The notes: generated by a model not told the origin, from the letters alone. Numbered from the stretch's first letter, positions 31,008-40,684 are shown. The stretch is DNA of 64,000 bases from an uncultured Acidobacteriia bacterium (GCA_903925975.1 CAIYHG010000181.1:1-64000); one strand, 5' to 3'. Translations and numbers: made by a program.

Positions 31008-32297
31008 ATGCGCCAATGTGACGGCGAACGCGGCCAAGCAGCGGTCTTCATTACGCTTTCTCTGACGGTAGTGCTTGGTTTGGCCGGGCTGGCTGCCGAG
31101 CTAGGCTGGGCGTACTACCGAAAAGAAGTGTGCAAAGCCGCCGCGCAATCCGCGGCCATGGCCGGAGTTAAGATTGCCAAGGACGCGGCGAATTATGTCT
31201 GTAACTTAGGCGTGCCATGCCAGGAATCCACGGCGTGTCCGGCCACTCTCAGCAACCCTGCCCAACCGGTTCAGGCGGCGTGCCTTTATGCCCGGCAAAA
31301 CGGGTTCACCAACGATCCGGTGAACCATACGCAGAGCGTTCGGGTAGCGGCGAATAACAGCACGCCCCCCGTGCCTGGATTCACCGCAACGTACTGGATG
31401 AGCGTGACGGTATCCGAACAACTGGGGCGCACCTTCTCGTCTCTTTTCGGTGGCCGTTTCTTCAACGTGAGCGCCCGTTCCACCGCGGCGTACGTCATGC
31501 CCAGCGCCGGAGGCTGCATCTACACGTTGAGCCCCACCGATACCGCCGTCACCAATACCGGAAACCCTTTGATCCAAACGGGCTGCGGCATGTACGTAAA
31601 CTCCAACAGCCCTTCGGCGATCAGCTTGAACGGCGGGGCGAGGATTGTGGGGACGCACAATGCGGACGTAAAGATAGTGGGGGGCTGGACCCAGACCGGA
31701 GGTTCGACCATTACCCCGGCTCCCACGCTCGGTGTTCCAACCGTCGTCGACCCGTTCGCGGCCATGGCGCCTCCCGCGGTTGGGGCGTGCACTTCGAATG
31801 CGGTCACGCTGGGCAACCACCAGACGGCGACCATTGATCCTGGAGTCATCTGCGGGGGAATCTCAGTGAGCAGTCAGGCCGCTTTGACCCTCCGGCCCGG
31901 GGTGTATGTTGTCAAAGGCGGATTCAGCGCGAGCAGTCAGGCCACCATCACGGGCAGCGGAGTAACAATATACATGCTTGATGGAGCACTGAGTCTGGCC
32001 GGGAGCGGGACGCTGACCCTTACGGCGCCGACCTCGGGGGATTGGCAGGGAATCCTGCTTTTCCAAGCCCGGTCGAACACCAATGCCGCCACTCTCTCGG
32101 GCAACACCTCCGCGAATCTGGAGGGGGTAGTCTACATGCCGAACGCCACATTGAGCCTCACGGGCGGGGGAGCCTCGGCCGGGATTGCCGCCACGATCGT
32201 GACCAGCAAACTCGTTCTGACGGGCAACACGTACATAGCGCATTCGGTTACGACGAAGTACACCTCGGGCACGGCTGGGGCGTACATCGTAGAGTGA
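31008..32297 (+). CDS. TadE/TadG-like pilus-assembly/secreted protein with repetitive beta-rich C-terminal region
   Basis: N-terminal RGQAAVFITLSLTVVLGLAGLAAELGWAYYRKEVCKAAAQSAAMAGV typical of TadG-like proteins; Gly/Thr/Ser-rich C-terminus. ATG at 31008 preferred over GTG at 30942, which lies in the inverted repeat. Confidence 0.7.
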   Translation: MRQCDGERGQAAVFITLSLTVVLGLAGLAAELGWAYYRKEVCKAAAQSAAMAGVKIAKDAANYVCNLGVPCQESTACPATLSNPAQPVQAACLYARQNGFTNDPVNHTQSVRVAANNSTPPVPGFTATYWMSVTVSEQLGRTFSSLFGGRFFNVSARSTAAYVMPSAGGCIYTLSPTDTAVTNTGNPLIQTGCGMYVNSNSPSAISLNGGARIVGTHNADVKIVGGWTQTGGSTITPAPTLGVPTVVDPFAAMAPPAVGACTSNAVTLGNHQTATIDPGVICGGISVSSQAALTLRPGVYVVKGGFSASSQATITGSGVTIYMLDGALSLAGSGTLTLTAPTSGDWQGILLFQARSNTNAATLSGNTSANLEGVVYMPNATLSLTGGGASAGIAATIVTSKLVLTGNTYIAHSVTTKYTSGTAGAYIVE

Positions 32298-32406
32298 ACG
32301 GCCCCTGCCTTTGCGTTTCCTCATAAACCCTTGTAACCTGAACATTTGCTGGCACGCCTCTGATTTCGATGGAGAGATTTCAGGATGCCGGCGCCTCTAA
32401 CGCCAC

Positions 32407-32994
32407 ATGCTGGTAGAATTCGATCTCATTAGACGCGCGCAAGCTGGTGATAATGCGGCGTTTAATGACATAGTTCTGGCCTACCGCAAACGCGTCATGG
32501 GTACCGTCGCCCGGATGATCTCCCGGCCGGAGGACGTCGAGGATGTAGCGCAGGAAGTTTTTCTGCGATTATATTTTTCCCTCGATCAGCTCCGGACGGC
32601 GGAGGTTTTTGAGCCTTGGTTGCATCGCCTGACCGTCAACGCGGCGTACGATTACTTGCGGAAGCAGCGGCGGCGGCAGGAATTTCGAATGTCGGACCTT
32701 TCCGAGCAGCAGGTGGTCCTCGCCGATGCTTTGGCGAGCGGAAAGGTGGATTTGGACGAGCGGCGGCAGGAAAAGGTTCGAGAAACCGTGGATGCCTTGC
32801 TGGGAGCGGTTTCGGAGGCCGATAGAATCCTCCTTGTTCTCAAGGAGGTTCAGGGCCTCTCGCTCAAGGAGCTTGAAAAAGTTTATCGGGTCAACGAAAA
32901 TGCTCTTAAGGTCCGATTATTCCGAGCCCGGCAACGGGTGATCAAGGCCTTTGGAGAACGAGACGGCAGCGCGCCGGCCAATACCGGCGATTAG
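32407..32994 (+). CDS. ECF-type RNA polymerase sigma factor
   Basis: FDLIRRAQAGDNAAFNDIVLAYRKRVMGTVARMISRPEDVEDVAQEVFLRLY; region 4 LKEVQGLSLKELEKVYRVNENALKVRLFRARQRV. Confidence 0.92.
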   Translation: MLVEFDLIRRAQAGDNAAFNDIVLAYRKRVMGTVARMISRPEDVEDVAQEVFLRLYFSLDQLRTAEVFEPWLHRLTVNAAYDYLRKQRRRQEFRMSDLSEQQVVLADALASGKVDLDERRQEKVRETVDALLGAVSEADRILLVLKEVQGLSLKELEKVYRVNENALKVRLFRARQRVIKAFGERDGSAPANTGD

Positions 32995-33001
32995 AGGCTA
33001 T

Positions 33002-33340
33002 ATGGAAGCAAAGCACGGACGCGAGGAGAGGACGCTCGATGCACTGTTTGCGGCGTACCGGGATTGTCCCACGCCGGAACCCAGTGTGAACTTCATGCCG
33101 GAGTTGTGGCAGAAGATCGAGTCGCGCCAACGGTTCACCTTCTCATTCCGACGCATGGCGGGGGCTTTTGTCACGGCTGCCCTGGCGCTTTCCGTGGCCT
33201 TGGGCGTCTACATGTCGATTCCCCACGCCAACCCGTACTACTCGGAAACCTATGTGGATGCCCTGGCTGAAGCGAACAGTCTGGACCTCCCGGATATCGT
33301 CGCCCCGGTGTTCACGGATCAGGCCGATCCGTCCCGGTGA
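33002..33340 (+). CDS. putative membrane anti-sigma-like protein
   Basis: Directly downstream of the ECF sigma gene; cytosolic N-terminus plus single TM (MAGAFVTAALALSVALGVYMSI). Confidence 0.55.
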   Translation: MEAKHGREERTLDALFAAYRDCPTPEPSVNFMPELWQKIESRQRFTFSFRRMAGAFVTAALALSVALGVYMSIPHANPYYSETYVDALAEANSLDLPDIVAPVFTDQADPSR

Positions 33341-33345
33341 CCTTG

Positions 33346-33786
33346 ATGCTGAAATCAAAAACTTCGGCTGCGCTATCGTTGGTGTTGGTGTTTGTGAGCG
33401 GAGGCTTGCTCGGGGTGCTCTCGCACCGCGCCTACACCCTCCGCACCGCGGAAGCCAATCTGGCAGCCGCCCCCAAGCGGCCCGACCCCTCCGAGTGGCG
33501 TAAGCGGAACCTGGCCGACATGCAGCAGAAGCTCAAGCTCGATGCGCAGCAAACCGGGGAAATGACCAAGATTTTCGATCAGGCGGAGCAGGAATTCGGC
33601 CAGATCCGGTCCAAATGGAATACGGAAAATCAGGCCATCCAGCAGGAGTTGGTCCAGAAGATGGAGCGCGTGCTCCGTCCCGACCAGCAGCAGCTATACC
33701 AGCAGTACCGGCAGGCCAGGGATGCCGAGCGGAAGCGCCGCAAGATCGACGGACCGCCGCCTCCTCCCCCGCCGGATAAGCAGTAA
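33346..33786 (+). CDS. CpxP/Spy-like (heavy-metal-resistance type) periplasmic protein, membrane anchored
   Basis: N-terminal TM; helical LKLDAQQTGEMTKIFDQAEQEFGQIRSKW...MERVLRPDQQQLYQQYRQ repeats; Pro-rich tail. Confidence 0.55.
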   Translation: MLKSKTSAALSLVLVFVSGGLLGVLSHRAYTLRTAEANLAAAPKRPDPSEWRKRNLADMQQKLKLDAQQTGEMTKIFDQAEQEFGQIRSKWNTENQAIQQELVQKMERVLRPDQQQLYQQYRQARDAERKRRKIDGPPPPPPPDKQ

Positions 33787-33796
33787 CCGGGCACGC

Positions 33797-33823
33797 AAAA
33801 AAGAAGGCGGGCTTACGCCCGCC
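33797..33823 (-). terminator. intrinsic terminator of rpmE
   Basis: On the minus strand GGCGGGC-GTAA-GCCCGCC followed by TTCTTTTTT, about 50 nt downstream of the rpmE stop. Confidence 0.85.
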
Positions 33824-33872
33824 ATCTCCGCATATTTTCCCACCTGCCGAAAGCCAGCCAAACCTTGAAGAA

Positions 33873-34112
33873 CTACTGACTAGGCTGCGCTTGAGCTTTC
33901 TTGGCGGCGCGCGATACGGCGTACTTTCTCTCGAACTTATCCACGCGTCCGGCTGTGTCAATCAGCTTCTGCCGGCCCGTGAAGAACGGGTGGCACGAGG
34001 AGCAGATTTCAACGCGGATGTCGCCCTTATGTGTGGAGCGCGTCTTGAACGTGTGACCGCAGGCGCAGACCACATTGAGCTCATTGTAAACGGGGTGAAT
34101 ACCAGCTTTCAT
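33873..34112 (-). CDS. rpmE: 50S ribosomal protein L31
   Basis: [64 protein letters not shown]; preceded by AAAGGA. Confidence 0.97.
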   Translation of the reverse strand: MKAGIHPVYNELNVVCACGHTFKTRSTHKGDIRVEICSSCHPFFTGRQKLIDTAGRVDKFERKYAVSRAAKKAQAQPSQ

Positions 34113-34142
34113 TTTGGTGCAGGGAATCCTTTCGAAACTAGC

Positions 34143-34150
34143 AGTATAGC
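34143..34150 (-). promoter_or_regulatory. -10 element for rpmE (GCTATACT)
   Basis: Minus strand TTTTGCTATACTGCTAG about 30 nt upstream of the rpmE ATG, extended -10 form TGcTATACT. Confidence 0.5.
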
Positions 34151-34160
34151 AAAACACGAA

Positions 34161-34190
34161 CCCCCGTGGCCCGTTTCCGGTCCACGGGGG
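34161..34190. other. 9-bp perfect stem-loop CCCCCGTGG-N12-CCACGGGGG upstream of the rpmE promoter
   Basis: Read directly. Confidence 0.6.
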
Positions 34191-34278
34191 CTTGTAGCCT
34201 AGAAGTAAACCTGAGGCTGTAGCTGACGCAAGAGGCAGCCGGTCCACAGGAACCTGATTCCGATACTGGACGGAATCG

Positions 34279-34377
34279 CTACGTTAGAGGCACGACTTCA
34301 ACAGTCGGCCACCTCTCGCGGTCTTTTATTACTATCCATTTTGCTGGACCACCTCCTTTTCCAGTTGTAGCCTTCAT
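34279..34377 (-). CDS. candidate 32-aa small protein [32 protein letters not shown]
   Basis: ATG (34377) to TAG (34279) open frame, absent from the supplied ORF track; protein-like composition; stop followed 1 nt later by the stem-loop at 34256-34277. Confidence 0.5.
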   Translation of the reverse strand: MKATTGKGGGPAKWIVIKDRERWPTVEVVPLT

Positions 34378-34458
34378 GCTCTCACGGCCTCGCGGAAGTT
34401 GTCAAACTACAATGGGAGGAATTGGGAGGGGGTCCAATAGGTGGGTTCGCAGGCGGCT

Positions 34459-35496
34459 CTACAGCGTCTTCGCGGCGAAGCGGCTCATCGCCAGACCGTC
34501 CATCAGGTTGAAGGGGAACTCGCCGGTGGTGTAATGGGCGCACGGCAGCCGGAAGACTTCGTGGGGCAGGTTCAGAGCCCGGTAGCCTTCGATCAATTGC
34601 TTCGAGTAAACCGGCAGAAAGCTGGTATCGTGCCGCGCCCAAACCAGCAGTGAGCGCAGATTTCTTCCCTGGAGCCGATTGAGAAACGATGCCGGGCTGA
34701 TCACGGACCAATACCGGCGCAGGTCGTCCTGATTCACGCCTTGCTCAAGCCCCTGCCGAACGTGCTGGGTGGAAAGCCCGGTCCAAACGACGTCGGAAAA
34801 ATACATCGAGACGTGGTTGAATATGGCGGAACGCACGCGCGCGTCGTGAGCGGTGGCGATGAATGCCACGCACGATCCGAGGCTGGTGCCCAGGATTCCC
34901 AAGCGGCGGTAGCCGCGCGACTCAAGCCAATCGAGGCAGGCGCGGGTATCGACCACCGACTGGCGGCAGGCGTGAATAGTGCGGCCGATGTTACTGGAGA
35001 CGTGGTAATCAGCGCGGCCGAGCTGGGGGGGCATGCGCTCGGCATGATAGGCGAGCGTCAGGCGTAACACGCTGATTCCGAACCGGTTGAGCAGCTTGGC
35101 GAGACCGACGTGGCCATCCGCGTCGGAATTCCATTGAGGCAGAACGACCAGCGCGCGTCCCTGGTCGCGCGGGGCGGGGAACCAGAGCGCGTGCACCTCA
35201 TCGTTGAGAGCGATTCCGGAGGGGGCGGGGCTGGGGAAGGTGAGCCGGCCGTTCCGGAACGCGTAATCGGTGACGGGCGGGTAGGCGTAGAATGCCTCGG
35301 AATCAGCCAACGCGGACTTGAGGAAACCGCCTACGGGGCCGGATGGGTCGACGGGGAGGGGCTGCGGAAGCGGAGGCATACCCAGGAGTTCGAGCCACTC
35401 GGAACCCCATTCAAAGGGCCGGGTCAGACGGCCGGTGTCCCGCGATGCTAGATTTCGCTCCCAGCGGTCGATCCACCGGGCGTAGAGTCCCCTCAT
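34459..35496 (-). CDS. alpha/beta hydrolase family protein
   Basis: GILGTSLGSCVAFIAT nucleophile elbow, LLVWARHDTSFLPVYSKQL, C-terminal LPCAHYTTGEFP. Confidence 0.8.
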   Translation of the reverse strand: MRGLYARWIDRWERNLASRDTGRLTRPFEWGSEWLELLGMPPLPQPLPVDPSGPVGGFLKSALADSEAFYAYPPVTDYAFRNGRLTFPSPAPSGIALNDEVHALWFPAPRDQGRALVVLPQWNSDADGHVGLAKLLNRFGISVLRLTLAYHAERMPPQLGRADYHVSSNIGRTIHACRQSVVDTRACLDWLESRGYRRLGILGTSLGSCVAFIATAHDARVRSAIFNHVSMYFSDVVWTGLSTQHVRQGLEQGVNQDDLRRYWSVISPASFLNRLQGRNLRSLLVWARHDTSFLPVYSKQLIEGYRALNLPHEVFRLPCAHYTTGEFPFNLMDGLAMSRFAAKTL

Positions 35497-35518
35497 TCAG
35501 GAAACTCTGAGTATAACG

Positions 35519-35558
35519 AAAAAGAGCCCTGCGCCGGCAGATGGAGCCGGCGCAGGGC
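35519..35558 (-). terminator. strong intrinsic terminator, minus orientation, without an obvious gene
   Basis: 13-bp perfect stem GCCCTGCGCCGGC/GCCGGCGCAGGGC with a 7-nt loop, followed on the minus strand by TCTTTTT. Confidence 0.75.
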
Positions 35559-35751
35559 CGCGTATCGCCCAGGAGAGGCAACGCACCAAAGTAAGATCCC
35601 TCTAGCTAGACCGATTCTGGCTGTGCAAGCGGATGGCCGTACGCAAGTTGTTGAATATCAGTCGCAAACCGGGCGACTCTTCAAGAAACCGTAGGCTAAG
35701 CTCCGTTTCCCCATAGCTACTCAGGCAGGCGGTGCGGGCTACAATGGATCT

Positions 35752-36978
35752 GTGCAATTTCGGCCATCCAGTCAGGCGCCGGCCACGGGGGCAGACCTGG
35801 GCGGGAGCCACGCCCTGGCCGGTATTTGCCTCTCCGGTTTTTGCCTGTCCGGCTTTCTGCTGGCACTGACGGGGGCCATACTGCCCGCTTGGGGCTACCA
35901 TCGCGACCCGCCCGAATTCGGCTTGGTCGGCGCCTTTTTCCTTTGCCTGGCGGTGGGCCTGGCCGGTTCGGTGGCGCCCGGAAGGCGGATTCTGGAGCGC
36001 CGGGGCCTGCGTTCCCTGTTGGTGTTTGCCTGCGGCCTGGCCTGCGCCAGCTTGGTATTCCTCGCTTTCGTATCGCCGCCGGTTTCGGCCTGGTGGCGCG
36101 CCTTCGGGCTCATGGCCCTGGGCTTTGCGGCGGGGTTGCTGAACATGGCGCTCTTCCATGCTTTCAAGGGCGGCTTTGAAGAGGATGCCGCCGGCCTCAT
36201 AACCAGGGGCGGAGCCTGGTTCGGTGGGGGGTGCCTTGCGGCCACCCTGATCGCGGGCGGCGCGGCTGACGCATCGGGCCCATATCACGCTTCGAGCGCA
36301 CTTGCAGTGATGGCGCTGGCGCCCGCCGGCTTCCTTTGGCGGTACGTTAGCCGGCCCATCCCGGAGACCCGCCTGTCTCACGGCGAGCCAAAGCTGCGGC
36401 AGGTAGTGGAGGATTTCCGCAGTCCGGCGGCGATTCTTTTCGCGCTCCTGTTGTTCTTTCAATTCGGAAACGAGTGGTCCATCGCCGGATGGCTGCCGGT
36501 GTTTCTGATCCGCCGCCTGGGCCTCAGCCCCAGAACCGCCGTCCTGACGCTGGCGCTGTACTGGTTCTTTCTGCTGGCAGGGCGGTTGCTCGCGGTAGCG
36601 ATTCTGCCGCGCGTGCGCCATGGGCGGCTGTTACTGGGCAGTGCGGGTTCAGCCCTGTTCGGCTGTCTGATCCTGTTTTCCACCGAGAACGCGTTTGGCG
36701 CCGCTTCGGCGGTGTTCTTCGTCGGCGCCGGCTACGCCAGCGTTTATCCCCTGGTGGCGGAGGCAATCGGCCGGCGTTTTCCGTATTACCACCCCGGCTT
36801 CTTTAACGGCATCTTTTCGCTGGCCTTGCTCGGAGGCCTGCTGGCGCCGGCCTCGCTGGGTTGGGCTGCCGCCTACCTGGGCGCGGGGGTGGTGGTGGGG
36901 ATTCCGCTCATCGGAACCTTCATCGTCGTACTTCTGATAGCGGCCATCCGCCTGGAGGCCAAGGTCACCGGGAAATGA
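35752..36978 (+). CDS. MFS transporter
   Basis: About 12 TM segments; GTG start at 35752. Confidence 0.8.
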   Translation: MQFRPSSQAPATGADLGGSHALAGICLSGFCLSGFLLALTGAILPAWGYHRDPPEFGLVGAFFLCLAVGLAGSVAPGRRILERRGLRSLLVFACGLACASLVFLAFVSPPVSAWWRAFGLMALGFAAGLLNMALFHAFKGGFEEDAAGLITRGGAWFGGGCLAATLIAGGAADASGPYHASSALAVMALAPAGFLWRYVSRPIPETRLSHGEPKLRQVVEDFRSPAAILFALLLFFQFGNEWSIAGWLPVFLIRRLGLSPRTAVLTLALYWFFLLAGRLLAVAILPRVRHGRLLLGSAGSALFGCLILFSTENAFGAASAVFFVGAGYASVYPLVAEAIGRRFPYYHPGFFNGIFSLALLGGLLAPASLGWAAAYLGAGVVVGIPLIGTFIVVLLIAAIRLEAKVTGK

Positions 36979-38468
36979 AGCGGCGACTCGCGCTACCGGT
37001 CGTATTGTGGTTGCTGCCGGCAGTGGCCGCCGCAGCCGCCGATCTTTCCGTGCCCCAAGAGATCGAGCGCCTGCTGGGGACAACTACCGCGAGCCGGAAC
37101 GCCTTCTGGGGCATACAAATCGTGGAGTTGAGCACCGGCCGCGCGATTTACAGCCTGAACGCGCAGAAGCTGTTTGTGCCCGCTTCTAACGCCAAGTTGT
37201 TCACCTTGGCGCTGGCGCTTTCGCGGTTGGGGCCGGACTTCCGTTTCGAGACGCGAGTGACTGCGGAGCAGCCTCCGGACGCAAACGGGCGGATCGCCGG
37301 CGCCGTGCGGCTGGTGGGAGGCGGCGACCCGAACCTCTCGGGCAGGGAACTGCCGTACCGCATGGGCGCGGCCAAGGGCGTGGCGCTCGCGGCAATCCAG
37401 GATCTGGCGAATCAGATTGCAGCCGCGGGAGTGAAGCGAATCGAAGGCGGCATCATCGGCGACGATTCCTGGTACGTCTGGCAGCCCTATCCCGAAGGGT
37501 GGGCGGTTGACGATCCCTTGAACGACTACGGCGCGCCGGTGTCGGCTCTCTCGGTAAATGACAATACCCTCGCGCTCGCGATCCGGCCCGGCGCCAAAGC
37601 GGGCGATCTGGCGGCTGTAAGCTTCGACCCTCCGGTGGAGTTCTATCGCGTGGACAACCGGCTGCGCACGAGGCCAGCCGGCGCGGAGCGTGACATCCAT
37701 ATCGAACGCGACCCCGGCGAGCGGCAGATCCGCGTAAGGGGGACGATCCCCTTGCGGGACCGTGGGGAAACGGAACTGCTGGCCGTGGAGGACCCCGCGC
37801 TCTTCGCCGCCTGGGCGCTGCGCGAGGCACTGGAGGAAAAGGGCGTCGCCGTCAGCGGAGGCCTTTCGGCGCGGCATCTGTACGCAGGCGAGGCCGTTCG
37901 CGGCAGCGGGCCGTTGACCGCCGAGGGAGTGCAGCTTGCGCGCAGGGAATCGGCGCCCCTGGCGCAAGATCTTCAGGTGACCGCCAAGATCAGCCAGAAT
38001 CTGCACGCGGAAATGGCGCTACGGGCCGTGGGACGCGCCCGCACGGGCGTAGGCAGCTTGGAAGCGGGCTTGGCCGAAATGAAGACCTTCCTCGGCGAGT
38101 TGGGGATTGACTCCGGCTCCTACGATCTTCGCGATGGCTCGGGGCTAAGCCGGTTGAACCTGGTTTCGCCCGTGGCGCTGATTCAGGTGCTCCAAGCGAT
38201 GTATGGCTCCCCGCTGCGCGAGCAGTGGGTTTCGCTGCTGCCGGTGGGCGGCACGGACGGCACGCTTGGCGAGCGGTTTGCCGGCGCCGCGGGGCCGAAG
38301 ATCGTGGCGAAGACGGGACCGATGTCCCACGTGAGCGCGCTATCCGGGTACGCCCAACGGAGCGATGGGGAATGGCTGGCGTTTTCGATCCTGGTCAACA
38401 ACTACGCCGGGCCCGCGTCTGATGTGCGCGGCATCATGGACCGCATTTGCGTCTTGCTGGTGGAGTAG
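36975..38468 (+). CDS. dacB: D-alanyl-D-alanine carboxypeptidase/endopeptidase (PBP4, S13 family)
   Basis: LFVPASNAKLFTLALALSRLGPDFRFETRV (SxxK), LRDGSGLSRLNLVSP (SGL), VVAKTGPMSHVSALSGYA-type KTG. Confidence 0.9.
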   Translation: MKRRLALPVVLWLLPAVAAAAADLSVPQEIERLLGTTTASRNAFWGIQIVELSTGRAIYSLNAQKLFVPASNAKLFTLALALSRLGPDFRFETRVTAEQPPDANGRIAGAVRLVGGGDPNLSGRELPYRMGAAKGVALAAIQDLANQIAAAGVKRIEGGIIGDDSWYVWQPYPEGWAVDDPLNDYGAPVSALSVNDNTLALAIRPGAKAGDLAAVSFDPPVEFYRVDNRLRTRPAGAERDIHIERDPGERQIRVRGTIPLRDRGETELLAVEDPALFAAWALREALEEKGVAVSGGLSARHLYAGEAVRGSGPLTAEGVQLARRESAPLAQDLQVTAKISQNLHAEMALRAVGRARTGVGSLEAGLAEMKTFLGELGIDSGSYDLRDGSGLSRLNLVSPVALIQVLQAMYGSPLREQWVSLLPVGGTDGTLGERFAGAAGPKIVAKTGPMSHVSALSGYAQRSDGEWLAFSILVNNYAGPASDVRGIMDRICVLLVE

Positions 38469-38596
38469 CGCCGACTTTGCTCCACGGCAGAGCCACTAAT
38501 GCGGCCGCGCCCTTCGAACACGGCGCGGCCATTGGAGCGTTGGTGAAGATCTCGACCGCTTGCCGCCCGTTCCTCAGTTGAACAGGCTCCGCCCCG

Positions 38597-39127
38597 CTAC
38601 TTCGACCACGGGGGAACCACTCCGTTGGTCCGCGCATAGGCGATGGACTGGCCGAGGTGCTCGTGCTGGTCCGAAAAGAGGAACGTGACGGCCCCCTGTT
38701 TGGTCATATCCATGCCGAACATCTTCACTGGTATTTTCAGGTCGCTATCGGAGAGCCCCGAGATCGCCTTCTGCAGGCTCGCGTAGGATGTGCGCAGGGC
38801 TTCCTGCATCTGCGCGGGTTCCGTGATCGTCGCAGCCTTGGAGGCGGCCTGACCCGAAAGCAATCCAGCCAGCATGCCGTTTTCGCTGACGATCAGGTTA
38901 AATACCTCGGCGACGGAACGCACGCCTTGGCCGGGACGCCAGTCGTACTTTCCGGCCATGACGCGCGCAAGCCCGACGAACTTATCGGAGAGCGTCCCGG
39001 CATCCTTGGCGAGAGCCGCTTGCGTTCCTGCCTGCGGCGCCGCCGGCTGGGCTTGCAGTTGCGAAGTAATGAGAGCGGCGGCGATGGTGAGCGCGCACGC
39101 TGCGTATCGAATCGTGATTTTATTCAT
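38597..39127 (-). CDS. exported DinB-family protein
   Basis: Signal peptide; DKFVGLARVMAGKYDWRPGQGVRSVAEVFNLI, FLFSDQHEHLGQSIAYARTNGVVPPW. Confidence 0.8.
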   Translation of the reverse strand: MNKITIRYAACALTIAAALITSQLQAQPAAPQAGTQAALAKDAGTLSDKFVGLARVMAGKYDWRPGQGVRSVAEVFNLIVSENGMLAGLLSGQAASKAATITEPAQMQEALRTSYASLQKAISGLSDSDLKIPVKMFGMDMTKQGAVTFLFSDQHEHLGQSIAYARTNGVVPPWSK

Positions 39128-39323
39128 AATGAATTCCTGTTCTATTTAGCCTGTTGCAGGCGTAATGTTGTGCTCAAGCCTTTTGGCGCCAGAACTACGC
39201 GAATGCCGACGGCCTCGTGCCCATCGGCCCCCACTTTGCCAAGACGCTTCCGTGCACCTTCTTTAGACGACGGCTCCGGATGGACTGTGAACACGCAGCT
39301 GAGGAATCCGCAGGCTGTGTGCT

Positions 39324-40517
39324 TCACGCGATCGGCCCCATGAACAGCCCCGCGCCGATTTTGGCTGCTTCCGATCCGGCGACTGGATGCAAGTAGCTCC
39401 GCTTCGTCTGGTCCCGCTCGATCACTACCGGTTGGTCGGTGACCTTCGTTCCTGCCAATTCGAGGAACGACGAGTCGATGTCCGCGTATTCGAGTCTGGC
39501 TCCCGTGCCGGAACCCGTGAGCCTCCGGTTATTGGCGAAATAGCTGTTCACCACCTTGTAATGCGTGAGTTCCTGGGGCGCAGCGGGCGAAGCGCCGCCC
39601 TGTTGCCCCCCGCGGCCGCCGGCGTCGGCCAGCGCCGAAGCGCCGCCCTGGTAGGTCCAGACGTAGTTGCAGTTCGCGATGACGTTGTTTCGATAGTCGA
39701 AATCGGGCTTGATGCCCGCCGTCCAAACGCCGCTCCCGTATACGCCATCACAGAAGCAGTTTCTCATTGCATGGCCGCCGCTGCCGCCGGTCCAGTACAC
39801 CACTGAGATCTTCTGGCCGCGGAAGATGCAGTGATGCACGTTCACGCCATTTCCGTTGGCGATGATCGACACGTGGTTGGGGTTGGTTAAATCGTCGCCG
39901 AGGAATACGCACTGCGCGATCTCCAAGTCCTCCAGATCCCGGCGAAGCCGGCTGATGCCATACAGGCGTTGGATCACCCCGGGCTTCGGCGTCTCTACGA
40001 CGGGATATCCCAGAAACTTCAGACCCTGTATGGTTACGTGGCTCGTCTCGATCATCATGCCGTCCGCGGCGCCGCCTAAAGGATCGGGCCGGCCGTTCCA
40101 TGTCTTGGGAAGGGGCATGGTGTGGATCAGCGTCGGCATGCGGCCGGTATGCCACTCGGAGTCGTCCGGAAGCACCTCGGCCCGGATGGTCAATCGTTCC
40201 GTCCTGGAGAAGGCGCGGCGTTCCGGCTTGAGCAACGTCGTCTCACCTACTGCATAGATTCCTTCAGAGAGGATGATTGTCATCGGCCCGGAAGCGGCGC
40301 TCTGATTCACACGCCGCGCCGCCTCGGCAAGCGTGCGCAACGGGCTGGCCTTGGCGCCGGAATTCGTGTCCGAGCCCGTTGCCGGATTCAGGCAGAGCGT
40401 GTTTCCTTCGGCCGCACTGGTCCTGGCGCCAGTCTCCTGCGCCGGGAGCTGTCCGTGGGCCAGCACGGAGGCCGCTGCTGCCTTGAAAGTCGCTCTCATC
40501 AACTGGCGTCTATTCAT
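39324..40517 (-). CDS. exported right-handed beta-helix-like protein
   Basis: MNRRQLMRATFKAAAASVLAHG secretion signal; LCLNPATGSDTNSGAKASPLRTLAEAARRVNQ and repeated N-ladder segments. Confidence 0.75.
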   Translation of the reverse strand: MNRRQLMRATFKAAAASVLAHGQLPAQETGARTSAAEGNTLCLNPATGSDTNSGAKASPLRTLAEAARRVNQSAASGPMTIILSEGIYAVGETTLLKPERRAFSRTERLTIRAEVLPDDSEWHTGRMPTLIHTMPLPKTWNGRPDPLGGAADGMMIETSHVTIQGLKFLGYPVVETPKPGVIQRLYGISRLRRDLEDLEIAQCVFLGDDLTNPNHVSIIANGNGVNVHHCIFRGQKISVVYWTGGSGGHAMRNCFCDGVYGSGVWTAGIKPDFDYRNNVIANCNYVWTYQGGASALADAGGRGGQQGGASPAAPQELTHYKVVNSYFANNRRLTGSGTGARLEYADIDSSFLELAGTKVTDQPVVIERDQTKRSYLHPVAGSEAAKIGAGLFMGPIA

Positions 40518-40684
40518 CGGCTCAATCTCTTTCCTGGCGCTGGTTCCATCTCTTTGGACGAGCGGGGAGTGCGTACTGTGAACCCCAATCGGTGAAAGTG
40601 CGCCTGCGCAGAAACAGCCTGGAGATATTCTTCAGCCTGCCCCCCACCGGACAGCCGAAAACGCCCGCGGAACGTGAGCCGCTC

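Noticed and set aside
38503-38530. GGCCGCGCC-N10-GGCGCGGCC hairpin between convergent genes
   Set aside because: Plausible bidirectional stop but lacks T-tracts on both sides; not called.
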